A stretch of 11,324 nucleotides of DNA from CAYRJA01 sp964424455. Lineage in GTDB: Bacteria; Bacteroidota; Bacteroidia; Chitinophagales; UBA10324. Both the position numbers and the translations under genes were made by a program. The notes below the pieces were generated by a model. That model was not told the origin of the DNA. It did not search any database and saw only the letters and a program-made list of their open reading frames with translations. The first letter of the stretch is position 1, and each line of letters starts with the position of its first letter. Location of the stretch: assembly GCA_964424455.1 (NCBI GenBank), contig CAYRJA010000103.1, forward strand, positions 1-11,324, read 5' to 3'. Positions 1 through 6,104 of the stretch are shown piece by piece.

Positions 1-29
1 TTCTCAAACGGTAATAAAACTTATTCCCC

Positions 30-37
30 TATTTTTG
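30..37 (+). promoter_or_regulatory. Predicted -7 promoter element of ubiX
   Basis: TATTTTTG matches the Bacteroidota -7 consensus TAnnTTTG exactly. It sits 27 bases before the ubiX ATG, so the predicted leader is about 20 nt. The -33 region would fall at the very edge of the window and no clear TTG element is visible there. Confidence 0.5.
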
Positions 38-64
38 ATTCATGCAACAACACCCCTTTGAAAC

Positions 65-613
65 ATGAAAATAATTGTAGCTATTACCGGTGCTAGCGGA
101 AGCATTTATGCAAAAGGGCTGCTTGATAAATTAGTTTCTTTAAAACATGAAACAGGAATTGTGATGAGTGATAATGCCAAAACCGTCTGGCAGCATGAAT
201 TGAAGAATGAAGATTATAAAAAGTATCCGTTCCGTTTTTTTGATAAAAGAGATTTCTATGCTCCGTTTGCCAGCGGTTCATCAAAATTCGGTCTGATGAT
301 AGTATGCCCCTGCTCCATGGGAACGCTCGGTAGAATTGCTGCCGGCACTTCTGACGATTTAGTAACACGTGCGGCTGATGTTATATTAAAAGAGAGAAGA
401 AAACTTATTCTCGTATTGCGTGAAACACCGTACAGCTTAATTCATATCAATAATATGAAAACTGTAACAGAAGCCGGAGGCATTATCTGTCCTGCCACTC
501 CTTCGTTTTATTCCTGTCCCGAAAATTTTGAGCAACTTGCCTCCACCGTTATAGACCGTGTACTTGATTTATCGGGTATTGAAACTGAAGATACTTTCCG
601 GTGGGGAAACTGA
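65..613 (+). CDS. ubiX: Flavin prenyltransferase UbiX
   Basis: UbiX joins a dimethylallyl group to reduced FMN to make prenylated FMN, the cofactor of UbiD-type decarboxylases. It is a cytoplasmic flavodoxin-like enzyme that normally forms a dodecamer. At 182 residues it is of usual length. Visible family marks are the N-terminal FMN-phosphate loop GASG (residues 9-12), CPCSMGTL (81-88) followed by an Arg/Gly/Asp-rich stretch, the RETP motif (119-122), and the late PATPSFY (143-149) and R165 region that helps bind the prenyl phosphate in characterised homologues. The ATG at 65 places the GASG loop at the standard distance from the N terminus. No ubiD partner lies in the window. The gene converges on pyrB across a 62-bp spacer without a recognisable intrinsic terminator. 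Assignment is by motif recognition and is secure; the UbiD-like client is unknown. Confidence 0.93.
   Translation: MKIIVAITGASGSIYAKGLLDKLVSLKHETGIVMSDNAKTVWQHELKNEDYKKYPFRFFDKRDFYAPFASGSSKFGLMIVCPCSMGTLGRIAAGTSDDLVTRAADVILKERRKLILVLRETPYSLIHINNMKTVTEAGGIICPATPSFYSCPENFEQLASTVIDRVLDLSGIETEDTFRWGN
462..470. repeat. Iterated motif CTGTWACAG, copy 1 (in ubiX)
   Basis: CTGTAACAG. In the ubiX frame it is read as (A)CT GTA ACA G(AA), encoding Thr-Val-Thr-Glu. It is one of ten exact copies in the window. Confidence 0.7.
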
Positions 614-638
614 TATTTTCAGTTGTGAAATTGAAAGA

Positions 639-647
639 CTGTTACAG
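639..647. repeat. Iterated motif CTGTWACAG, copy 2 (ubiX/pyrB convergent spacer)
   Basis: CTGTTACAG, extended to the 11-mer ACTGTTACAGT, lies midway between the ubiX stop and the pyrB stop. No T-tract follows on either strand, so it does not look like an ordinary intrinsic terminator. Confidence 0.75.
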
Positions 648-675
648 TAAGTATAACCTAACCCTGAAAGTCTGA

Positions 676-1605
676 TTAATCAAACTTCCTTCCGCTGAGC
701 AGGTAAAGCACTGCCATACGAATGGCAACTCCGTTTTCCACCTGATCCAGAATAATAGAATGTTGCGAATCAGCTACTTCGCTTGTGATTTCTACTCCTC
801 GGTTAATAGGACCAGGGTGCATAATGACAATTTCTTTCTTCAGTGAATCGAGCATCTTTTTATTAATACCGAAATACAAAGAGTATTCACGCAGCGAAGG
901 AAAATATTTTATATCCTGTCTTTCTAATTGAATACGCAGGACATTTGCCACATCGCACCACTGTAACGCTTTTTCAATGTTGTATTCCACTTTCACTCCA
1001 AGTGATTCAATGTAAGTGGGCATCAGTGTCGGTGGTCCGGCAAGCATCACCTCAGCACCTAACTTTTGCAGACAATAGATGTTTGACAATGCAACTCTTG
1101 AATGGCGAATGTCACCAACGATACAGATTTTTTTCCCTTTAACACTTCCTAACTTTTCTCTGATAGAATAGGCATCCAGCAGCGCCTGAGTCGGATGTTC
1201 ATGTGTTCCGTCGCCGGCATTGACAATATTTGCATCAATATGTTTGGAAAGAAAAATCGGCGCACCCGGACTGGGATGCCGCATCACCACCATATCTACC
1301 TTCATTGCCAGAATATTATTCACTGTATCAATAAGTGTTTCACCTTTTGAAACAGATGAGGAGGACGCTGTAAAGTTGATAATATCAGCGCTAAGTCTTC
1401 GCTCCGCCAGTTCAAAAGAAATACGGGTTCGAGTAGAGTTTTCAAAAAACAGATTCACCACAGTAGTATCACGAAGTGACGGTACTTTTTTAATCGGTCG
1501 GTTTATCACTTCCTTAAAACTATCTGCGGTTTTAAAAATCAATTCAATGTCCTCGTTGGTGAGGTACTTGATTCCGAGCAGATGTTTTACACTCAGTCCG
1601 TTCAT
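676..1605 (-). CDS. pyrB: Aspartate carbamoyltransferase catalytic subunit
   Basis: PyrB condenses carbamoyl phosphate with L-aspartate to give N-carbamoyl-aspartate, the committed step of de novo pyrimidine synthesis. The protein (309 residues) has the carbamoyl-phosphate loop STRTR (57-61) within FFENSTRTRISFE, the SKGET lysine loop (86-90), HPSPGA (110-115), the GDGTHEHPTQ segment (131-140) and HPGPINRG near the C terminus (263-270), all hallmarks of the family. Length and context (pyrR immediately upstream, no pyrI regulatory chain downstream) resemble the unregulated Bacillus-type enzyme. Its ATG overlaps the pyrR stop codon in an ATGA arrangement (4 nt), so the two are almost certainly co-transcribed and translationally coupled. 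A partial iterated motif (CTGTAACGC) lies inside the gene near 961. Confidence 0.96.
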   Translation of the reverse strand: MNGLSVKHLLGIKYLTNEDIELIFKTADSFKEVINRPIKKVPSLRDTTVVNLFFENSTRTRISFELAERRLSADIINFTASSSSVSKGETLIDTVNNILAMKVDMVVMRHPSPGAPIFLSKHIDANIVNAGDGTHEHPTQALLDAYSIREKLGSVKGKKICIVGDIRHSRVALSNIYCLQKLGAEVMLAGPPTLMPTYIESLGVKVEYNIEKALQWCDVANVLRIQLERQDIKYFPSLREYSLYFGINKKMLDSLKKEIVIMHPGPINRGVEITSEVADSQHSIILDQVENGVAIRMAVLYLLSGRKFD

Positions 1606-2171
1606 TCTTTTTCTTCTTTAGGTATTATCCAGATTTTGTCGTTTCCTCCTGTTTCTTTCCATTCTACTTTCACTTTTTCCGAACTGATGGAGTCAATTGT
1701 TTTCCCTATATAATCCGGTTGAATCGGAAGGTCGCGCGAAAACCTTCTATCCACCAACACCAGCAATTCCACTTTTGAAGGGCGACCAAAATCAAGCAGC
1801 GCATCCATAGCAGCCCTTATCGTTCTTCCGCGAAAAAGAACATCATCCACTAAGATTACATTTTTACTTTCAACTGAAAATTTTATATCCGTTGTTTTGG
1901 GAGTAAGTTGTTGTTCGGATGTACGGAAATCATCACGGTAAAATGTCGGATCAATTACTCCATAGGTAATTTTCTTCTTCAACAATTCCGAGAGTCGTGT
2001 TTGCAACCTGTTCGACAGTATTATTCCGCGTGGTTGAACACCAATTAATGCTGTATTTGAAAAGTCTCCGTGGTTCTCAATTAACTGTCTGCAAAGCCGC
2101 TCAAGTGTGAGGACAAATTTTTTACTGTCAAGTATAATTCTTGGCTGCAAGACTCTATCAGGTTTAGGCAA
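1602..2171 (-). CDS. pyrR: Bifunctional PyrR: pyr operon regulator / uracil phosphoribosyltransferase
   Basis: PyrR belongs to the type I phosphoribosyltransferase family. It converts uracil and PRPP to UMP, and in Bacillus it binds pyr mRNA when UMP is high to promote attenuation. The PRPP signature VILVDDVLFRGRT is at 105-117, and LVDRRFSRDLPIQPDYIGKTI (139-159) corresponds to the C-terminal PyrR region. The open frame as given starts with TTG at 2171, but that codon is part of a strong -7 promoter box (2169-2176) and should lie upstream of the transcript. A second in-frame TTG at 2150 gives a 182-residue protein beginning MQPRIILDSKKF, which matches typical PyrR length, and I favour it. 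There is no room for a long attenuator leader before either start, so Bacillus-style attenuation of this transcript is unlikely. Enzymatic or translational roles remain possible. Confidence 0.93.
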   Translation of the reverse strand: MPKPDRVLQPRIILDSKKFVLTLERLCRQLIENHGDFSNTALIGVQPRGIILSNRLQTRLSELLKKKITYGVIDPTFYRDDFRTSEQQLTPKTTDIKFSVESKNVILVDDVLFRGRTIRAAMDALLDFGRPSKVELLVLVDRRFSRDLPIQPDYIGKTIDSISSEKVKVEWKETGGNDKIWIIPKEEKE

Positions 2172-2176
2172 AGATA
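2169..2176 (-). promoter_or_regulatory. Predicted -7 promoter element of pyrR-pyrB
   Basis: On the minus strand this reads TATCTTTG, an exact TAnnTTTG match. Transcription should begin about 7-9 nt further left, near 2160-2162. It therefore overlaps the outermost candidate TTG start of pyrR and points to the internal TTG at 2150. No convincing -33 element is seen. Confidence 0.5.
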
Positions 2177-2221
2177 ATTAGAAAGAGCAGAGTTCAATGA
2201 TGAAATATTTTGTAATCAAAT

Positions 2222-2273
2222 CCTCTAAGGGTTTTCTATTTATAACACTACGCATCTGTTATAAACTTAGGGG
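2222..2273. other. Long imperfect hairpin / dyad upstream of pyrR
   Basis: An outer arm CCTCTAAG (2222-2229) pairs with CTTAGGGG (2266-2273) with one G-U pair when read on the + strand. An inner arm TTTATAACA (2239-2247) pairs perfectly with TGTTATAAA (2257-2265) across a 9-nt loop. The left side carries a 9-nt bulge and the right side none. The wobble pair becomes an A-C mismatch on the minus strand, so RNA folding would favour the + strand. It could be part of a small RNA, a DNA operator (the inner dyad spans 27 bp), or a chance structure. Confidence 0.4.
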
Positions 2274-2296
2274 TTATGTTTAGGATTATACAAAAT

Positions 2297-2338
2297 AAAA
2301 GAGGGAACTATCTGTTTGGATAGTCCCCCCTCTTTTTT
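2297..2338. terminator. Bidirectional intrinsic terminator between the T9SS gene and pyrR
   Basis: AAAAGAGGG (2297-2305) pairs with CCCTCTTTT (2328-2336), and ACTATC (2307-2312) with GATAGT (2319-2324), around a 6-nt loop, with a small internal loop (A versus CCC). A run of six T follows on the + strand, and TTTTATTTT follows on the minus strand. It lies just past the stop of the leftward T9SS gene and should insulate pyrR from read-through. Nothing annotated is transcribed rightward into it. Confidence 0.8.
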
Positions 2339-2354
2339 AAAAATGAAACACAAA

Positions 2355-3350
2355 TTATTCTACAACAATTTTACTGAACATCTTGTCAGCGCCTGCTGTG
2401 ATTGAATAATAATACACACCACATGTTAAGCGGCTGAGGTCAACATTCTCTGAATAAGAACCAGCACTTAAATTACCCAGTGTATTTGAAATCACATTTC
2501 TGCCGAGGGCATCAAAAAATTCTACTTTAACATCTGCGGAATTTTTTATTGCAAAATTCAAATTAACTGTATTAACTGCAGGGTTAGGATAGGCGCCCTT
2601 TAAAGTAATACCTTTGTAAGTTATGCTTCTGTTTAACCAGTTTGCCTGATAATCAAATACAGGGAAAATGCAGAAATCAATATTCAATCCTTTTCCGTTT
2701 GCATCTGTTGCACTCATTTTATGAAAACTGTCATCAGACCTTCTTTCCCAAGCTAAATCTTTTCCTGAATAGCATCCATCTGTAGTGGTTGAAATAACCA
2801 ATGTATCGCCTGCAAGATTAGGTAATACTATTCCTGCAAAGAATGAATCATCAACCGCAGGACTGACATCGAAAGTCAAAGGGATGAGCGGATCCATTTG
2901 ATTCACCACTTTATCCTCTATGTAGCTGAGCATATTTTCATTATTAAAGTTATAATCCTGGGTAAGATAACGTGTAGCACCGGGACCACCTGTTGCCGGA
3001 TCAACATCATAGATTACTCCATATACCACTGTATCCTGTGCAGCAACCACATGAGGCAGATAAACAATCAATCCTGTAATCTGACCGATACTGTCAATAT
3101 CATACTTCTGTAATTTTTCTTTATCGCCAAGTGAGTTATTTCCTGCAGCATATCCGTTATCCGGTCCACTGAGCATAATAGGGTTGGTTGCATCAGTTGG
3201 TGCGTCACCACAAGGATTGGCAGCTCCGGTTCCTCCAAACACTGCTGAGTTTTGAAGAGACGGCGGGTACTTGGTAACCCCGATAAATTGCGAAAAACTT
3301 ATTTGTGCTGTTACAGCCAAAATAAGTATTGTAAAAAATGACTTCTTCAT
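2355..3350 (-). CDS. Secreted protein with type IX secretion (T9SS type A) C-terminal sorting domain
   Basis: The product (331 residues) has a Sec signal peptide at 1-20 (MKK, hydrophobic core, cleavage near SFS-Q). Its final 80 residues (about 252-331) are typical of the T9SS type A sorting domain. They begin with the YPNPAVN motif, continue with alternating strands including FFDALGR and the LSAGSYSENVDLS turn, and end with YYYSI...KMFSKIVVE. Such proteins cross the outer membrane by the type IX system and are released or anchored on the cell surface. The middle part (about 21-250) is a mixture of beta-rich and Gly/Asn/Asp-rich sequence with no domain I recognise, so substrate or function is unknown. 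It is monocistronic, with a strong terminator directly downstream. An iterated CTGTWACAG motif falls within the signal-peptide coding region. Confidence 0.9.
   Translation of the reverse strand: MKKSFFTILILAVTAQISFSQFIGVTKYPPSLQNSAVFGGTGAANPCGDAPTDATNPIMLSGPDNGYAAGNNSLGDKEKLQKYDIDSIGQITGLIVYLPHVVAAQDTVVYGVIYDVDPATGGPGATRYLTQDYNFNNENMLSYIEDKVVNQMDPLIPLTFDVSPAVDDSFFAGIVLPNLAGDTLVISTTTDGCYSGKDLAWERRSDDSFHKMSATDANGKGLNIDFCIFPVFDYQANWLNRSITYKGITLKGAYPNPAVNTVNLNFAIKNSADVKVEFFDALGRNVISNTLGNLSAGSYSENVDLSRLTCGVYYYSITAGADKMFSKIVVE
3308..3316. repeat. Iterated motif CTGTWACAG, copy 3 (T9SS protein signal peptide)
   Basis: CTGTTACAG on the + strand. In the leftward gene it is read as (G)CT GTA ACA G(CA), encoding Ala-Val-Thr-Ala inside the hydrophobic core of the signal peptide. 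Confidence 0.7.
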
Positions 3351-3382
3351 GAGTTTGTTGTTTTTATTTTAATTAATGTTGT

Positions 3383-3390
3383 CAAAGTTA
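3383..3390 (-). promoter_or_regulatory. Predicted -7 promoter element of the T9SS protein gene
   Basis: TAACTTTG on the minus strand matches TAnnTTTG exactly and lies 32 nt before the ATG, giving a leader of about 25 nt. The -33 region is AT-rich without a clear TTG. Confidence 0.5.
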
Positions 3391-3444
3391 AGATTGTATT
3401 AAGTTATTGTGATTAAACATTTCCACATCCAGTAGTGAATTTGC

Positions 3445-3452
3445 TACATTTG
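3445..3452 (+). promoter_or_regulatory. Predicted -7 promoter element of the methyltransferase gene
   Basis: TACATTTG matches TAnnTTTG exactly. Only 8 nt separate it from the ATG at 3461, so the transcript would start at or within a base or two of the start codon, implying a leaderless mRNA. Confidence 0.5.
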
Positions 3453-3460
3453 GCTCAGTT

Positions 3461-4246
3461 ATGGATTATTGCTTTACCATTCAGAAATATATTCTGTATT
3501 TACTAAAAGGAAAAACAAAATATTACATCCATTCTCCATTTGTATTTCAGTTTGTAAATGAGGTGCTGAGCGATAAAAGAACCTTTTATTGTTATAATGA
3601 GATTGAACAGTTACGAATGATTTTAAAACAATCTAATGATGAGGTGGGGATGATTGACTGGGGTGCGGGTTCTTATAAATTAAAAAACAAAAAAGTTAAA
3701 GTTAAAGAGATTGTTTCCGCATCAGTAAAACCAAAAAAATATTCTCAGTTGCTTTTCAGAATAGCAAACTATTACAATTGTGAAAACATTCTGGAATTGG
3801 GCACTTCACTCGGATTAACCACCCTGTATCTTAGCGCTGCTCATGAAAGGTGCAAAGTAGTGACCTTAGAAGGAAACCCTCTTATTGCTCAGCTCGCTAA
3901 GAAAAATTTTCAAAAACATTCAAGAAAGAATATTGAATTAATAGAAGGCAATTTCAATGATACGCTGACAAATACATTAAATCGGTTTGATAACTTAGAC
4001 TTGGTTTTCTTCGATGGGAATCACAGAGAGAAACCAACGATTGAATATTTCGAAAAGTGTTTAACCAAAATCCACAATAACTCCATATTTGTCTTCGATG
4101 ACATTTACTGGTCAAAAGAGATGAATAAAGCATGGAAGCAAATCAAAACTCATTCTTCTGTAACACTCACTATTGATTTATTTCAATTAGGAATTGTTTT
4201 CTTCCGGAAAGAAAACAGAAAAGAGAATGTAACACTTTATTTTTAA
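3461..4246 (+). CDS. Class I SAM-dependent methyltransferase (O-methyltransferase-like)
   Basis: The 261-residue protein has a Rossmann-type methyltransferase core. Motif I is LELGTSLG (111-118), the acidic end of strand 2 is VTLEGNP (134-140), strand 4 carries FFDGNH (183-188), and FVFDDIYWS (210-218) follows. The DGNH and DD features resemble the metal-dependent catechol O-methyltransferase group. A roughly 100-residue N-terminal region precedes the core, with YYIHSPFVFQF (21-31) and a second glycine motif, DWGAGS (66-71). I associate this arrangement with uncharacterised Bacteroidota homologues. The substrate cannot be told from sequence. The start is supported by the promoter box 8 nt upstream. 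The gene stands alone, diverging from the T9SS gene and converging on the substrate-binding protein, so context gives no pathway. General class is secure, reaction specificity unknown. Confidence 0.85.
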   Translation: MDYCFTIQKYILYLLKGKTKYYIHSPFVFQFVNEVLSDKRTFYCYNEIEQLRMILKQSNDEVGMIDWGAGSYKLKNKKVKVKEIVSASVKPKKYSQLLFRIANYYNCENILELGTSLGLTTLYLSAAHERCKVVTLEGNPLIAQLAKKNFQKHSRKNIELIEGNFNDTLTNTLNRFDNLDLVFFDGNHREKPTIEYFEKCLTKIHNNSIFVFDDIYWSKEMNKAWKQIKTHSSVTLTIDLFQLGIVFFRKENRKENVTLYF

Positions 4247-4291
4247 ATTAATCTCTGTTTGAGTAGTACCATTCTGAAATGAGAATTACTC

Positions 4292-4303
4292 AACTCCGGA
4301 GTT
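4292..4303. repeat. Perfect 12-bp palindrome in convergent spacer
   Basis: AACTCCGGAGTT is its own reverse complement. It overlaps the left arm of the putative terminator hairpin at 4300-4323, so alternative foldings are possible. It may be an extra stem of the terminator region or a protein site. Confidence 0.4.
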
Positions 4304-4333
4304 AGTTGAAACTATAACCAACTTTTTGTTTTG
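4300..4333 (+). terminator. Putative intrinsic terminator of the methyltransferase gene
   Basis: AGTTAGTT (4300-4307) pairs with AACCAACT (4316-4323), 7 of 8 pairs, with an 8-nt loop. It is followed by the U-rich TTTTGTTTTG (4324-4333). The stem is AT-rich and has one A-C mismatch, so it is modest. Read on the minus strand the mismatch becomes a G-U pair and the stem is better, but no T-tract follows there. Confidence 0.5.
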
Positions 4334-4344
4334 TGTTACAGTTA

Positions 4345-5982
4345 TTACTTGAACTTGGCTTTATTATTCAGAAAGTCAACATGTTTTAATTCAAGAAGGT
4401 TTTCTGCATTAATTGACAGTCCCGTTACATTGGGTTGAATAAATCGGATGATTTCATCATAATATAGCGGTACAACAGGCGCATGATCAATCATTATCCT
4501 ATCCATTTCTTCATATAGTTTATTTCTTTCATTCAAATCAGCAGTGGAGGTTGCCTTGTCGTAAAGTAAATTATATTCTGGATTATCAAATCTCGTGTAA
4601 TTCGGCGGCGCTCCATATCCCCCATAGAATACAGCAAGAAAAGTTTCAGCATCCGGATAATCAGCCACCCAGGAGCCCCGGAAGAAATCCGCCTCTCCTT
4701 TTACTTTCATCTCTGCAATAGCTCTTCCATCTAAAACAGAAACTCTTACAGGAATTCCTATTGATTTTAGTTCTGCTGCTACATATGTACTGACCGCTTC
4801 CGTATTAGCTGTACAGAAAAGCTCTAATGATTTCATTCCATTTCCATTTGGAAAACCTGCATCATTTAATAGCTTTCTTGCTATTCCCGGATTGTATTCA
4901 TAACCTTTCACTGATGATACATCATAACCGGCGAGTCCTGGTGTTACAAATCCGTTAATTGCAGGTTTACCAATATTGTTCCTCATATAGGTAACTAATT
5001 TGTTTCTGTCAATTGCATAGTTGATTGCTTTTCGTACACGAACGTCCCCCAACGGACTTTTTACATCCTTGCTTTGCGTATTGATGCCAATAAATTCAGA
5101 ATTCAAGTAAACACCCTTCAGTAATTTCATTACTTTACTGTAACGCTTCTGCAACTCTCCGCTTTTAGTCAATACATCATCTTTAAAATTCGGATCAATA
5201 TCAGAAATGAGGTCAATCTCTTTTTGCTTGAATTTTAAAAATTCAGTGCTCTTATTGGCTATAAAAGAAACACTTACTGCATCCAGATATGGTAAATGCT
5301 TCCCTGTTTCGTCTTTTTCAAAATAGTGCGGATTACGCAGTAACACTAACACATCATTTTCTTTCCAATGATTTAACTGGAACGGACCGGTTCCCACTCC
5401 GTGAATACGAAATTCTTTACCATATTCCTCAATTGCTTCATGCGGCACAACTTTACAGTATGACATGGTAAGGACACTCAACATTGGTGTAAACACTTTT
5501 TTCAACTTCATTTGAAATATAGTATCATCAATGGCTTTGAAAGGTTCGTTCTCATCCACTTTACCAATGAAAATCCATGATCCTTTACTTGCTACTTTAG
5601 GGTCAATTATCCGGTTAAAACTGTAAACAAAATCATTTGCTGTTACAGCTCTGCCCTTTCCGTCAGGAAATATATTACTATCATGGAAGAACACATCCTT
5701 CCTCAAATAGAAAGTATAGGTCAATCCATCCGGAGAAATATCCCATCTTTTAGCAATACACGGAATTATATTGAGCGAATCATCCGTTTGCACTAATCCG
5801 TTATACATCAGATTCACAATCCATACATTGGATTGCACCGCAGCATAAGCAGGATCAAGTGAATTCAATCCGGTGGACAGATTAAAGCGGAAAATTTTCA
5901 TGCTACTGTTCGGGTTCCTGCTGTTACAGGAAAACAGGGATATGAGAAGAAATAAATAAAAAACAAACTTTGATAATTTCAT
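4345..5982 (-). CDS. ABC transporter substrate-binding lipoprotein, peptide/oligopeptide type (SBP family 5)
   Basis: The product (545 residues) resembles OppA/DppA-type solute-binding proteins. Residues 1-19 form a lipoprotein signal peptide ending in the lipobox LFSC, with Cys19 as the lipidated residue. No acidic surface-export signal follows it. Family 5 features include LDPAYAAV (about 42-49), the region with SPDGLTYTFYLRKDVFFHD, VGTGPF (about 197-202) and the signature RVRKAINYAIDRNKLV in the middle of the protein. The length fits the family. Such proteins deliver peptides, nickel or other small solutes to an OppBCDF-type transporter, but no permease or ATPase gene is nearby, so the partner must be elsewhere. 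It diverges from ispH across 122 bp and converges on the methyltransferase. Two exact iterated motifs lie inside. Ligand unknown. Confidence 0.92.
   Translation of the reverse strand: MKLSKFVFYLFLLISLFSCNSRNPNSSMKIFRFNLSTGLNSLDPAYAAVQSNVWIVNLMYNGLVQTDDSLNIIPCIAKRWDISPDGLTYTFYLRKDVFFHDSNIFPDGKGRAVTANDFVYSFNRIIDPKVASKGSWIFIGKVDENEPFKAIDDTIFQMKLKKVFTPMLSVLTMSYCKVVPHEAIEEYGKEFRIHGVGTGPFQLNHWKENDVLVLLRNPHYFEKDETGKHLPYLDAVSVSFIANKSTEFLKFKQKEIDLISDIDPNFKDDVLTKSGELQKRYSKVMKLLKGVYLNSEFIGINTQSKDVKSPLGDVRVRKAINYAIDRNKLVTYMRNNIGKPAINGFVTPGLAGYDVSSVKGYEYNPGIARKLLNDAGFPNGNGMKSLELFCTANTEAVSTYVAAELKSIGIPVRVSVLDGRAIAEMKVKGEADFFRGSWVADYPDAETFLAVFYGGYGAPPNYTRFDNPEYNLLYDKATSTADLNERNKLYEEMDRIMIDHAPVVPLYYDEIIRFIQPNVTGLSINAENLLELKHVDFLNNKAKFK
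5640..5648. repeat. Iterated motif CTGTWACAG, copy 4 (substrate-binding protein)
   Basis: CTGTTACAG on the + strand. In the leftward gene it is read as (G)CT GTA ACA G(CA), encoding Ala-Val-Thr-Ala. Confidence 0.7.
5921..5929. repeat. Iterated motif CTGTWACAG, copy 5 (lipobox region of substrate-binding protein)
   Basis: CTGTTACAG on the + strand. The leftward gene reads (C)TGT AAC AG(C), encoding Cys-Asn-Ser, so the motif includes the codon of the lipidated cysteine. The frame differs from copies 3 and 4. Confidence 0.7.
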
Positions 5983-6018
5983 ACTGCGGCAAATTGCACA
6001 ATATTTTTTTTCACCGAA

Positions 6019-6080
6019 TGGAATCTATTCCACAACTTGTTGTACAGAATTACAAAAAGTATTATTAGTCATTTAATACT
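6019..6080. promoter_or_regulatory. Three adjacent dyads in the divergent spacer before ispH
   Basis: TGGAATctATTCCA (6019-6032), ACAACttGTTGT (6032-6043), and AGTATTA (6058-6064) with TAATACT (6074-6080) around a 9-nt spacer. The third spans the place where the -33 element of the ispH promoter should be. Such dyads could be operators controlling ispH, the substrate-binding protein, or both. There is no independent support for a particular regulator. Confidence 0.3.
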
Positions 6081-6088
6081 CCTTGTAG

Positions 6089-6096
6089 TAAGTTTG
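6089..6096 (+). promoter_or_regulatory. Predicted -7 promoter element of ispH
   Basis: TAAGTTTG matches TAnnTTTG exactly. Eight nt separate it from the ATG at 6105, the same distance as at the methyltransferase gene, suggesting a leaderless transcript. Confidence 0.5.
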
Positions 6097-6104
6097 CTGC
6101 TCTT

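Noticed and set aside
93..368. 91-codon open frame antisense to ubiX
   Set aside because: ubiX is complete and well conserved. The antisense product is rich in His/Arg/Phe without domain signs.
1220..1621. 133-codon open frame on the + strand across pyrB
   Set aside because: It is antisense to a clear pyrB with intact catalytic motifs. Its translation shows no recognisable domain or promoter.
2172..2354. A PyrR-controlled attenuator leader upstream of pyrR
   Set aside because: The terminator at 2297-2338 and the hairpin lie upstream of the predicted pyrR promoter, not within its transcript, and the likely leader is only about 10 nt.
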